Positions 41,331 to 49,414 of a DNA stretch of 64,000 nt are shown one piece after another. Where the stretch lies: NCBI GenBank assembly GCA_034663635.1, contig JAXDJH010000016.1, positions 1 to 64,000 of the forward strand. The letters are read 5' to 3'. This stretch comes from JAXDJH01 sp034663635. Lineage in GTDB: Bacteria; Actinomycetota; CADDZG01; WHSQ01. The position numbers and the translations under genes were made by a program. A model generated the notes under the pieces. That model searched no databases, was not told where the DNA came from, and saw only the letters and a list, made by a program, of their open reading frames with translations. How positions within the stretch are numbered: the first letter of the stretch is position 1; every line of letters begins with the position of its first letter.

Positions 41331-43727
41331 CTATCGCTCCGGCGTCCCGCCTAGCCCCACATCGGTCGGCTCCTGGGTAGGCGGCGCCGGGTGGCAGCCG
41401 AACGAGCTGGTCGCGTGCGTCGACAGCGACGGGGGAGCGGCGGCCGGATCGGCTCCCCATTCCAGGTTCGGCACCTCGCTCATCCGAAGCTGCAGCGTTG
41501 CCCCGCCGAGCTCGTCCTCCGTCAGCCATGCGCGATCAAGCGGTGAAGCGCCGAGCGTCGCGGACGTGACGTACTTGGCCGCGGGTGACGCTCCGGGCGC
41601 CTCGATCACGAGATCGGATCGACCCGGGCGGTGGACAACGGCTCGCTCGAACACCGGGCTCGCCGTGACGTAGAGCGGCGCGCCCGGGGTCATCGGGTAA
41701 ATGCCTAGCATCGTCCACACGAGCCATCCCGATAGAGCTCCGAGGTCGTCGTTACCGGGCAGCCCGTCGGTCGTCGGCGTGAACAGCGACGCGGCGGAGC
41801 GCGCGACGGCCTGCGTCTTCCACGGCGCGCCGGCGTAGTTGTAGAGGAACGGAGCCTCCAAGTCGTGCTCGTTGCCGGGCGCGTACTGGTTGCCGTAGTA
41901 GGCGATGCCAAACAGCGTCGCCTGGTTCTGCGCCTTCGGTACGACGACCGGCGTCGCGGCCGCTCCGGCGAACGAGAAGAAGTCATCGAGGCGCGAGCTC
42001 ACCTCGTCGTCGCCACCCATGCGATCGATGAGGCCGCGCAGGTCGTGCATCGCCAGCCACGAGTACTGCCAAGAAGTCCCCTCCTGGAAGCCATAACCGA
42101 GCTCCGGCGCGAACGGGTCGGCCCACGCTCCGGAGGCGTCGCGCGGTCGGATCCAACGAGTCTCGGGATCGAGCAGCTGCCGGTATCCGGTCGAGCGGTT
42201 CAAGAGGATGTCGTGGTCTGCGGTGCGTCCTGTCGCGTCCGCGATTAGAGCTAGCGCGAACTCGGCGATGCCGAACTCCAGTGTCGTTCCCGTTTCGCGC
42301 GGCCCGCCGTCGAGCATGTCGGCCGGGTTGGCCGGCTGCGGTACCGGGAGGTAGCCGAGGTTCAGGTAGTCATCAGAACGACGCGACGCGAGCGACCACA
42401 TCGCGTCGTACAGCTCGTCGTAGTCCTCCTTCTTATCGACCAGTCCACGGCACATAGCCTCGGCGATGAATGGGATCGCCGGATCGCCCGACATCGAGCC
42501 GGTATTGATGTGTGCTAGCTGCCAGCGTGGGAGCGAGCCCGTCGTGCGGTGAAGGTCGAGCATCGAGAACACCATGTCGCGGTACGCGTCGGGGTCGATG
42601 ACCGCGAGCAATTGATTCTGCCCGCGGTAGGAATCCCACAGCGCGAACGAGGAGTAGTGGGGCCGCTCGCCTGAGTGGATCGCGCCGTCGCCTCCCCGGT
42701 AGCGGCCGTCAACGTCGCTCATGATGTTCGGGAACGTCTGCGCGTGGTACAGCCCTGTATAGAACGAGGTGCGATCGGCGTCCGTTCCGCCTTCGATCTC
42801 GATTGAGCCGAGCGCGTTGTTCCACACCTCGCGTGCTTGCGTGCGGACATCGTCGAAGTTCCAGTCGGGGATCTCGGCGTCGAGGTTGCCGAGCGCGCCG
42901 GCCTCGTCGACGTAGGAGATGCCCACCTTCGCCAGCACCGTTCCGCCGGAGTCGAACCGAACGACGGCTCCGACCCCAGATCCCGCGACCTCTTCGCCCA
43001 CCGCGACCGGCGCTCCATCCATGGTCGTGACGGCCGCAACGGGGCGATCGAAACGCGCCGCGAAGAACACGGTGTGATCAGGTCTAGTGACGTCGGTGCT
43101 CCCGATGATCGTCTGCGCGTCGACGCGGACGAACCGTGCATTCAACAGGCCCTTGAGGTCACGGCCGGCGTGCAACACGATCGCCGCGTCGGCGTCGGGC
43201 AGGAAGGTGTAGCGATGCATCCCGGCTCGGCGTGTCGCCGTCAACTCCGCGCGGACCCCATAGCGGGAGAGAAGCGCGGAGTAGTAGCCGGGCTCCGCGA
43301 CCTCGGTCGCGTGGTCGACGGGGGACGAATACGCGGGAACCGGCTGCGGGTAGAACGGGTTGGCAAGATTGCCGGAGGTCGGCTCGCCGGTGATCGGCAT
43401 CAGCGGCACCTGGCCGCCCTGTACACCGCCGGTCGACATATGCGTGTGACTGAAGCCGGTCACGATCGCGTTGTGGCGGTAGTATCCGCCGTAGTTCACC
43501 GGCCCTTCGGCGGTGTCGGGGCCGAGGCCGACCATCCCGTGCGGCAGCAGCGGACCGGGGCTGACGAATCCGGGCGGAAAAGTGCCGATCATCGGATCGA
43601 CCCACGAGGCGAGGTCAGGATGCGGGCCGAGCATTGGACTGACCTGGGCGGTGGCTACCGAGGTCGCCGCCAGTACCAGGACGATCCCTAGCGAGAAGGC
43701 TCGTAATGGAGTGGGGTGATGACGCAT
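41331..43727 (-). CDS. Secreted glycoside hydrolase family 92 (alpha-mannosidase-like)
   Basis: The protein has 798 residues from ATG 43727, with a signal peptide (AFSLGIVLVLAATSVATAQ). GH92 features run the whole length: LASWVDPMIGTFPPGFVSPGPLLPHGMVGLGPD, YRHNAIVTGFSHTHMS, SFALWDSYRGQNQLLAVIDP, RWQLAHINTGSMSGDPAIPFIAEA and ETGTTLEFGIAEFALA. GH92 enzymes are calcium-dependent exo-alpha-mannosidases acting on N-glycan-like mannans. The gene is flanked by tRNA-Sec 3'-end repeats B and C, and its last dozen codons are encoded by repeat-flank sequence. That suggests it arrived, or was re-joined, by recombination at the tRNA. It is the only GH gene seen here. Confidence 0.9.
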   Translation of the reverse strand: MRHHPTPLRAFSLGIVLVLAATSVATAQVSPMLGPHPDLASWVDPMIGTFPPGFVSPGPLLPHGMVGLGPDTAEGPVNYGGYYRHNAIVTGFSHTHMSTGGVQGGQVPLMPITGEPTSGNLANPFYPQPVPAYSSPVDHATEVAEPGYYSALLSRYGVRAELTATRRAGMHRYTFLPDADAAIVLHAGRDLKGLLNARFVRVDAQTIIGSTDVTRPDHTVFFAARFDRPVAAVTTMDGAPVAVGEEVAGSGVGAVVRFDSGGTVLAKVGISYVDEAGALGNLDAEIPDWNFDDVRTQAREVWNNALGSIEIEGGTDADRTSFYTGLYHAQTFPNIMSDVDGRYRGGDGAIHSGERPHYSSFALWDSYRGQNQLLAVIDPDAYRDMVFSMLDLHRTTGSLPRWQLAHINTGSMSGDPAIPFIAEAMCRGLVDKKEDYDELYDAMWSLASRRSDDYLNLGYLPVPQPANPADMLDGGPRETGTTLEFGIAEFALALIADATGRTADHDILLNRSTGYRQLLDPETRWIRPRDASGAWADPFAPELGYGFQEGTSWQYSWLAMHDLRGLIDRMGGDDEVSSRLDDFFSFAGAAATPVVVPKAQNQATLFGIAYYGNQYAPGNEHDLEAPFLYNYAGAPWKTQAVARSAASLFTPTTDGLPGNDDLGALSGWLVWTMLGIYPMTPGAPLYVTASPVFERAVVHRPGRSDLVIEAPGASPAAKYVTSATLGASPLDRAWLTEDELGGATLQLRMSEVPNLEWGADPAAAPPSLSTHATSSFGCHPAPPTQEPTDVGLGGTPER

Positions 43728-43817
43728 CCCCGGTGGTACTCCAGACGCGAGGTTTCTCCTCTTATGACTGGTTTGTTCTGTGCAAATGCCCAAAGCGCCG
43801 CTCTGGCCCTTTGCTCG

Positions 43818-43845
43818 TGGCGGGTTCGATTCACGTTCGCCTCCG
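43818..43845 (+). repeat. tRNA-Sec 3'-end repeat, copy C
   Basis: Matches copies A and B over 28 bases with two substitutions, and the flank (ctatcgctccggcgg) is shared too. It lies between the GH92 and cyclase genes, 90 bases beyond the GH92 start. Confidence 0.8.
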
Positions 43846-43939
43846 CTATCGCTCCGGCGGACCGCCTAACCCGATCCCGACGGGAATCTTGTCTGCCCTC
43901 GTCCTTGTGCTCACATCGGACGCGGCCCACCATTCAGGT

Positions 43940-45265
43940 GTGAATCGGCCACAGACTTCCTATGCCTGGAACGATGGCACTGCCATTGCTTATCAAGTCG
44001 TCGGCTCTTCTGGCGTCGATCTGCTGCTTGTGCCTGGATCGGTTTCACACCTCGAAGTGCTCTGGGACGAGCCAAGAGTCAATCGTTTTCTCATGCGACT
44101 CGCGGGGTTCAGCCGCCTCATCCTGATTGATCCTCGTGGGCTGGGACTCTCCGATCGGCCGACGGAAATCCCGACACTGGAGGAGCGCGTAGCCGATCTT
44201 ATTGCGGTGCTAGACGCCGCGGGGAGCACGAGCGCAGTCTTGTTCGGGAACGCCGACACTGGGCCCGTATGCATCGCGGCGGCGGTGTCTCATCCGGAGC
44301 GCGTCGACAGCCTCATCCTGTGCGGGACTTACGCCAAGGGAAGCTGGAGTAACGACTATCCGTGGGGTTGGACGGACGAGGAGTTCGACGACTTTCGTCG
44401 GTCGGTGAGGGATGACTGGGGAACGGCGGAAGGGATCAAGACGGTCGCGCCATCGATGGCTGACGACCCCGCCTTCCTGCACTGGTGCGCAACGCTTATG
44501 CGTGTCGGCGCGAGTCCCCGGGCTTTCCTTGTGCTGGCAGAGATGACGAAGTCAGCCGATGTTCGCGCCCTTCTCCCTGCCATCACCGTCCCGACGCTCG
44601 TCATGCACCGGATCGGCGATCGCGTCAACCAAGTCGAGCACGGGCGATATCTCGTGGACAACATCCCGAAGGCAGCATGGGTCGAACTGCCCGGCGACGA
44701 CTTTCTACTGTGGGCCGGCGACACCGACGCGATCGTCGATGAGGTGGAGGAGTTCCTCACCGGGCATCGGGGTGGGGCCGAACCGACTCGCGTCGTGGCC
44801 ACGGTCATGTTCACAGACGTGGTCGGATCCACCGAGCGCGCTGGAGCGTTGGGTGACCGTGCCTGGGCGGATTTGCTCGAGGTGCACAACGCTCGAGTTC
44901 GCTCGGAGCTGCACCGGTTCAGCGGCCACGAGATCGATACGGCCGGCGACGGGTTTCTCGCATCGTTCGCCTCTCCCACCTCGGCGATTAAGTGCGCGAG
45001 GGCAATAGTGGCGTCCATGGACGAGATTGGGGTCAAACTTCGCGTCGGCCTTCATACCGGCGAGTGCGACGTCGTCGGCAGCACTCTGCGAGGCATCGCC
45101 CTGCATATCGGCGCGAGAGTCTCGGCGAAAGCTGAAGCCGGTGAGATCCTCGCGTCACAGACGGTGAAGGATCTCGTGGCGGGGTCGGGCATCAACTTCG
45201 ATAACCGAGGCGCGCACGAGCTCAAGGGCATCCCAGGAGAGTGGCGACTCTACTCAGTCACCTGA
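43940..45265 (+). CDS. Alpha/beta-hydrolase-like domain fused to class III adenylate cyclase
   Basis: The protein has 441 residues from GTG 43940; the frame is open upstream through repeat C, but the fold begins here. Residues 5-275 are an alpha/beta-hydrolase domain. The nucleophile elbow reads FGNADTGP instead of GxSxG, and the expected late His region reads GDDFLLW, so it is probably non-catalytic and sensory. Residues 285-440 are a class III cyclase: FTDVVGST and TAGDGF carry both metal Asp, and GIALHIGARVSAKAEAGEIL the transition-state Arg. Such fusions are common in actinobacteria and make cAMP. Repeats C and D bracket the gene. Confidence 0.85.
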   Translation: MNRPQTSYAWNDGTAIAYQVVGSSGVDLLLVPGSVSHLEVLWDEPRVNRFLMRLAGFSRLILIDPRGLGLSDRPTEIPTLEERVADLIAVLDAAGSTSAVLFGNADTGPVCIAAAVSHPERVDSLILCGTYAKGSWSNDYPWGWTDEEFDDFRRSVRDDWGTAEGIKTVAPSMADDPAFLHWCATLMRVGASPRAFLVLAEMTKSADVRALLPAITVPTLVMHRIGDRVNQVEHGRYLVDNIPKAAWVELPGDDFLLWAGDTDAIVDEVEEFLTGHRGGAEPTRVVATVMFTDVVGSTERAGALGDRAWADLLEVHNARVRSELHRFSGHEIDTAGDGFLASFASPTSAIKCARAIVASMDEIGVKLRVGLHTGECDVVGSTLRGIALHIGARVSAKAEAGEILASQTVKDLVAGSGINFDNRGAHELKGIPGEWRLYSVT

Positions 45266-45271
45266 CAATTT

Positions 45272-45285
45272 CGCGTCCGCCTCCG
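45272..45285 (+). repeat. Partial tRNA-Sec 3'-end repeat, copy D
   Basis: Only the acceptor-side end (cgtccgcctccg) remains, 6 bases after the cyclase stop. It is followed by a spacer (45286-45351) closely resembling the A-B spacer, including the shared gatgccgatctc and cgctgcgcggctc stretches. Confidence 0.65.
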
Positions 45286-45351
45286 ATAACGGTCCGACCG
45301 ACTGCCTAGCCCGATGCCGATCTCGCCCGCCTCGGCGCTGCGCGGCTCGCC

Positions 45352-45379
45352 TGGTGGGTTCGATCCCCGTCGGCCTCCG
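45352..45379 (+). repeat. tRNA-Sec 3'-end repeat, copy E
   Basis: Matches copy A over 28 bases with a few substitutions (tggtgggttcgatccccgt start) and keeps the tatcgctccg flank. It is the rightmost copy, 40 bases before the DUF2975 promoter. Confidence 0.75.
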
Positions 45380-45418
45380 CTTATCGCTCCGCCCTCCTCA
45401 GTCGATCCGGAGTCTTCC

Positions 45419-45473
45419 TTGACCTATCGATAATCGATGGTATCGTTTGTCGATATTATCGAATAGCGATACG
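45419..45473 (+). promoter_or_regulatory. Promoter and palindromic operator of the DUF2975-XRE pair
   Basis: A -35-like TTGACC (45419-45424) and -10-like TATCGT (45441-45446) are spaced 16 bases. The spacer and downstream DNA hold repeated ATCGATAATCGAT and CGATATTATCG palindromic elements, an unusually AT-rich patch here. The site is placed for autoregulation by the small XRE protein encoded two genes on. Confidence 0.6.
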
Positions 45474-45481
45474 GAGGCTCC

Positions 45482-46090
45482 ATGAACAACACATCTGGTT
45501 CCCGTCTGTCGGTGACCTCGCTCTATCTCTTCGTAACGGTCTTCTTCTGGCTCTCGGTTCTCGGACTGGCGATCGGGCTCCCGGCCGGCATCATCGGCAC
45601 GGCTACCAGCGACCACCCGATGTCGATCCATGCGACGGTCCCGGCAAAGACTCTCGGCGACCTCCCCTGGAGGGTCGATGCCCCAGATCGAGTAGCCGCC
45701 AGCATCCCGATAGACCATCTGAGCACGGCCCAGATCGTCGCCTTCCACAGCGCGATCGCGCTGGCAGGACTCGCTTTTCTGTTCGCGTTCTGGCAACTGA
45801 GGCAGCTCGTCGGCTCGGTTCGCGCGGGCGATCCGTTCTCCACGGACAACGTCCGGCGTCTCCGGATACTCGGAGGGATGCTGCTGATCGGCTTTCCCGT
45901 CTTCCAATACGTCATGGCCGGATTGAATGAATGGATCCTGACCACGGGGGGACCGGATCTACCGTCCGTTCGAGTCGACATCGATCTGTTTTCGATAACC
46001 GCTCTGTTCGGGGCCCTCTGCCTGCTGGTGCTCGCCGAAGTGTTCGCTCGTGGAATCACACTGCGCGAGGACGTCGAGGCGACGGTCTGA
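45482..46090 (+). CDS. DUF2975-family membrane protein
   Basis: This is a 202-residue protein with four predicted membrane helices: LYLFVTVFFWLSVLGLAIGLP, FHSAIALAGLAFLFAFWQL, RILGGMLLIGFPVFQYVMAGL and ITALFGALCLLVLAEVF. The loop RAGDPFSTDNVRRLRILGG and the late EVFARGITLREDVEATV end match DUF2975, which is regularly paired with a 70-residue XRE regulator, as here. The function of the family is unknown. The ATG follows acggagg and the XRE start comes 1 base after its stop. Confidence 0.88.
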   Translation: MNNTSGSRLSVTSLYLFVTVFFWLSVLGLAIGLPAGIIGTATSDHPMSIHATVPAKTLGDLPWRVDAPDRVAASIPIDHLSTAQIVAFHSAIALAGLAFLFAFWQLRQLVGSVRAGDPFSTDNVRRLRILGGMLLIGFPVFQYVMAGLNEWILTTGGPDLPSVRVDIDLFSITALFGALCLLVLAEVFARGITLREDVEATV

Positions 46091-46091
46091 C

Positions 46092-46313
46092 ATGCCGTCC
46101 GATACGGAACACGCCATCACGGTTCACTTAGACGATCTGCTGGCCGAGCGGAGGATGACGCTTACCGAGCTCGCCGACCGGATCGGCATCACCGTCGTGA
46201 ACCTGTCGGTGCTCAAGAATGGGCGAGCGCGGGCGATCCGGTTTTCAACCCTCTCGGCCCTATGCCAGGTTCTCGAGTGCCAACCAGGCGACCTTTTGAG
46301 GTTCGAGCAATAG
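46092..46313 (+). CDS. Small XRE-family helix-turn-helix regulator (DUF2975 partner)
   Basis: This is a 73-residue protein consisting of one Cro/C1-type DNA-binding domain: LDDLLAERRMTLTELADRIGITVVNLSVLKNGRARAIRFSTLSALCQVLECQPGDLLRFE. This YozG-like subgroup normally follows a DUF2975 membrane gene and is thought to autoregulate the pair. The ATG is 1 base after the upstream stop. The palindromic site at 45419-45473 is the likely target. Confidence 0.9.
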   Translation: MPSDTEHAITVHLDDLLAERRMTLTELADRIGITVVNLSVLKNGRARAIRFSTLSALCQVLECQPGDLLRFEQ

Positions 46314-46428
46314 CGCCTAATTTCCAGGACTTTCTAGGGCAAATCGGGCAGGAATCAGCCCAAGCAAACTCGAATAGGCCTGTGAGGCGACCCAGCGGGG
46401 GGCGCCGGTCTTTTCAAGGAGGAAGAGT

Positions 46429-47037
46429 TTGCGTAACGCGCGCTTGTTCATGGCGCTGGGGATGATCGGTTGTTTGGTAGTGCCTGCGGCTAACGCACGG
46501 GTTCTGAGTGAACTCAAACAGAACCCGAAGGAAGTAAGAGGCGAAGAAACTCAGCCGTGCAATGACGACCTAGTAGTCGTCAACGAGGGCCACGTCGGTG
46601 ACGAGACCTACTCCGGTCCGCTCGAGCTGTGGCCGCCGAACCACAAGTACGACCAGGGAACGCTGACCGTCACCGCGGTTGACCCCGAAGACGGCGTCAA
46701 CGTGGTCTTCACGGCCGGTCACGATCAGTTCGTGACCGATGCCGAAAGCGGGCAAGCGGTCGAGATGAACGGGTCGGGCAACACCTCAGACGACATCACA
46801 CCGGCTGCCGGTGAGCTCAACGGCACGGGCGTCGTCTCGCAAGTCTTCGACATCCGCTCCGAGCGATCCGGCCGTGCGCTGGAGGGCCGTACTTACACGA
46901 TCGAGGGCACCGCGACGTTCACGGACGACCTGCCTGCTCCCGACGGGTCGGCTCGTGAGGTCACCGGAACTAGCTGTGACTTCGCGTTCTACATCACCGT
47001 GCCCCACGACCAGGGTCAGGGCAACGACGAGGGCTAA
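46429..47037 (+). CDS. Secreted protein, unknown
   Basis: This is a 202-residue exported protein starting at TTG with caaggaggaag ahead. The signal peptide is 1-23 (LFMALGMIGCLVVPAANA). The mature part is beta-rich and acidic, with GPLELWPPNHKYDQGTLTVTAVDPEDGVNVVF, a motif seen in extracellular PKD/Ig-like domains of actinobacterial and chloroflexal proteins. Cys are few (C in QPCND and TSCDF), possibly one disulphide. It ends GQGNDEG before a clear terminator, so it is monocistronic. No enzymatic role is indicated. Confidence 0.7.
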   Translation: MRNARLFMALGMIGCLVVPAANARVLSELKQNPKEVRGEETQPCNDDLVVVNEGHVGDETYSGPLELWPPNHKYDQGTLTVTAVDPEDGVNVVFTAGHDQFVTDAESGQAVEMNGSGNTSDDITPAAGELNGTGVVSQVFDIRSERSGRALEGRTYTIEGTATFTDDLPAPDGSAREVTGTSCDFAFYITVPHDQGQGNDEG

Positions 47038-47060
47038 ACCCTCAAAGATCCAGTCTGAAC

Positions 47061-47090
47061 GGGGCCCGGCTTCTGCCGGGCCCTTTTCTT
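47061..47090 (+). terminator. Rho-independent terminator
   Basis: The stem gggcccggc / gccgggccc with a ttct loop is followed by ttttctt, 23 bases after the secreted-protein stop. Confidence 0.92.
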
Positions 47091-47146
47091 ACCCACCGTT
47101 GTTGCTATTGAGCCTTTTGCTCGCAGGCGTGAGACTTACGCGGTAA

Positions 47147-47434
47147 GAAACGCCCGCTGCTCAACTGCTGGGGGAAGACCTGGACCGCTTCGTCGATGTT
47201 CTGAAACTGATCAACAACGGCCTCTATGTCGCGCTGGCCGTCGTCGCCCTTGTCCAGTGGCGACGGCTCCGCAGTGAGAGCGCGGCCTGGCTGGCGGTCA
47301 CCTTCGGGATCCTTGCGGGGATAGGGCTCACGGATCTTCTGCTTCCGCAGGATCAGGGGGCCGATAATCCGATCTGGATCACGAAGCTTCTGATCGTCGC
47401 CGTCATCTTCTTTCCCTACTGTCTGTATCGATTC
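47147..47434 (+). other. In-frame upstream coding extension of the sensor kinase (TM1-3), no canonical start
   Basis: Between the stop at 47144 and ATG 47435 the kinase frame stays open for 96 codons and encodes three convincing membrane helices: LYVALAVVALVQW, WLAVTFGILAGIGLTDLLL and KLLIVAVIFFPYCLYRF. Together with four downstream helices they make a 7TM sensor. There is no ATG, GTG or TTG in this stretch. CTG at 47180 follows a ggggga site and gives LDRFVDVLKL as the N-terminus. A rare CTG start or a base error is likely. Confidence 0.6.
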
Positions 47435-49414
47435 ATGGCGACGTTCGTCCATCGCCTTGCCTGGCGCAGGCACCTGGCTCTGCTCGCGACTGTGGTGATG
47501 GTCGCATTCACCTTGGTGCTTCCCGACATCCCCAAGCCGAATGAGCCCGCCACCGCACTGATCAACGTCTACATCGTGGGACTGGTATTGCAGTGGAGCT
47601 CCCTATTGATTCTCGTGGGGTATCACTTCTGGCGAGCGGGGAGCGGACAGCCTGCGGTTGCTCGCCGGCGGATGCGATTGCTGAGCCTGGCCTCGATCGG
47701 GATGACGATGGCCCTCGTCGTCGCAGTCGCTGCATCCGATTCGACGGATCCCTCTTTCGAGTTGGTCACACAGCTTCTCGGATCGGCCAGCGTGATCGCT
47801 TTCTTCTTGGGCTTCGCGCCTCCAGCGTCCATTCGAGCCGTCTGGCGGTTGAAGGATCAAGACGCACTTCGGGCCGGCATCCAGGATCTTCTCGAAGCTA
47901 GAACCCCGAGCGAGGTCAGCGACAAGCTCCTCCCGCATGTGGCAAGCATCGTTGCGGCCGGCTCGGTCCAGTTGCTTGACCCCGCCGGGCATCTGATGGG
48001 GTCCTATAGCGCCAGCGAAGATCCCACGGAAGACGGCGACGACGGCCAACCAACGGAAGAGCTTCGACTCGAATTCGAATTCGGATCGCTGCTGATATCC
48101 GCCTCTAGATACACGCCCTATTTCGGACGCGACGAAGTCGAGCTTCTCCAGACCCTCGGAGTTCTGGCAGGGCTCGCCATAGAAAGAACTCAGTTGTTCG
48201 CAAAGGAACGCAGCGCGAGGGTCGGCATCGAGAGGGCAAACCTTGGGCTGGCGGAAGCGAACGACGAGCTTCATGAAAGCCAGAAACGGTTGGCCGAGGC
48301 CCAAGCTGTTGCCCAGATCGGCAGCTTCGAATGGGATGTCAGCAACGACAAGGTTTCATGGTCCGACCAGATGTTCAGGAACTTCGGGAGGCAACCTGGG
48401 AGCGTCCAGATCGACTACACGTCGTATCTGGAGTTCGTCCACCCCGAAGACAAAGAACTCGTATCCGGGATCGTCGGTAGGGCCCTCGAAGATCACGCGC
48501 CCTACGAATTCGATCACCGCATCTTCACCGCTGATGGCGTGGAAAGGATCCTGCATGCGCGGGGGCGAGTCGACCTTGATGACCAGCACAACCCAGTAAG
48601 GGTTCATGGCACCGCGCAGGATGTCACCGACCTTCGTGTTGCCGAGAAGAGGTTGAACGAAGCGCTTGAAAGCGAAAGAGAGGCTCGACGATCGCTCGAG
48701 GACTTAAACGATGAGATGGAAAGCTTCGTCTATACCGTTTCGCACGACCTCAACAGTCCTTTGATCTCGCTTCTCGGGTTCCTCGAGTTCCTCGAGAAGG
48801 ATTTCGGTGCCGACATTCCCGAGAAGGGTCGCTTCTACATGGAGCGGATGGCCAACAGCGCCAAATACATGCAATCGCTGATCCGAGACCTCCTCGACCT
48901 TTCACGGATCGGGCGCGTACAAACGCATCCTGAGGTCGTCGACCTCGGCCCAGTGCTCGAAGAGATCGCTCTGGAGATCCGCAGTTCTTCTCCAGGCTTC
49001 AGTCTCGAGGCAGAAGGCCTGCCTCACGTCTACATGAATCCACTTCGAGCGAGACAACTGTTCGGCAACCTCCTGAACAACTCGGTCAAATACGGCGGCG
49101 CGAACGCACATGTCAGGGTTAGCACCCTGATGGATGACGATGGCTTTCTCCAAGTGTCGGTTCAGGACGACGGCCCGGGCATCCCGGAAGAGCATCGGGT
49201 CCGGGTGTTCGGTGTGTTCGAGCGCCTCCAGGGTCCCGCAGGGAGTGACGGCACGGGAATCGGTCTTTCCATCTGCAAGCGGATCGTCGAGACGCTAGGC
49301 GGCACTATCTGGATCGCGGAGTCCTCCAAGGGGCTCGACATTCGATTCACGTTGCCGGCATCGGTCGGTTCGCCACAACCCGTCCAGGTGATCAAGGCGG
49401 CGAGCGATGGTTGA
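47435..49414 (+). CDS. 7TM-GAF-PAS sensor histidine kinase
   Basis: From the first canonical ATG this gives 659 residues, with four membrane helices (to about residue 130); three more lie in the upstream extension. After these come a GAF-like domain (about 145-255), a short coiled coil and a PAS/PAC domain (about 285-400; IGSFEWDVSNDKVSWSDQMFRNFG). HisKA follows with the phospho-acceptor His in TVSHDLNSPLISLLGFLEFL, then an ATPase domain (LFGNLLNNSVKYGG, DDGPGIP, GTGIGLSICKRIVE). The phytochrome/GAF-type SHDLxxPL H box suggests signalling to a response regulator. The next gene, overlapping by 8 bases, encodes a REC-kinase hybrid and is the likely partner. Confidence 0.88.
   Translation: MATFVHRLAWRRHLALLATVVMVAFTLVLPDIPKPNEPATALINVYIVGLVLQWSSLLILVGYHFWRAGSGQPAVARRRMRLLSLASIGMTMALVVAVAASDSTDPSFELVTQLLGSASVIAFFLGFAPPASIRAVWRLKDQDALRAGIQDLLEARTPSEVSDKLLPHVASIVAAGSVQLLDPAGHLMGSYSASEDPTEDGDDGQPTEELRLEFEFGSLLISASRYTPYFGRDEVELLQTLGVLAGLAIERTQLFAKERSARVGIERANLGLAEANDELHESQKRLAEAQAVAQIGSFEWDVSNDKVSWSDQMFRNFGRQPGSVQIDYTSYLEFVHPEDKELVSGIVGRALEDHAPYEFDHRIFTADGVERILHARGRVDLDDQHNPVRVHGTAQDVTDLRVAEKRLNEALESEREARRSLEDLNDEMESFVYTVSHDLNSPLISLLGFLEFLEKDFGADIPEKGRFYMERMANSAKYMQSLIRDLLDLSRIGRVQTHPEVVDLGPVLEEIALEIRSSSPGFSLEAEGLPHVYMNPLRARQLFGNLLNNSVKYGGANAHVRVSTLMDDDGFLQVSVQDDGPGIPEEHRVRVFGVFERLQGPAGSDGTGIGLSICKRIVETLGGTIWIAESSKGLDIRFTLPASVGSPQPVQVIKAASDG

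Noticed and set aside
41303..45379. Additional tRNA genes at repeat copies B, C and E
   Set aside because: Only the T arm and acceptor 3' strand are present; no D arm, anticodon arm or 5' acceptor strand precedes them.
41331..45481. Prophage or ICE next to tRNA-Sec
   Set aside because: No integrase, excisionase, replication or structural genes lie between the repeats; only two metabolic or signalling genes do.
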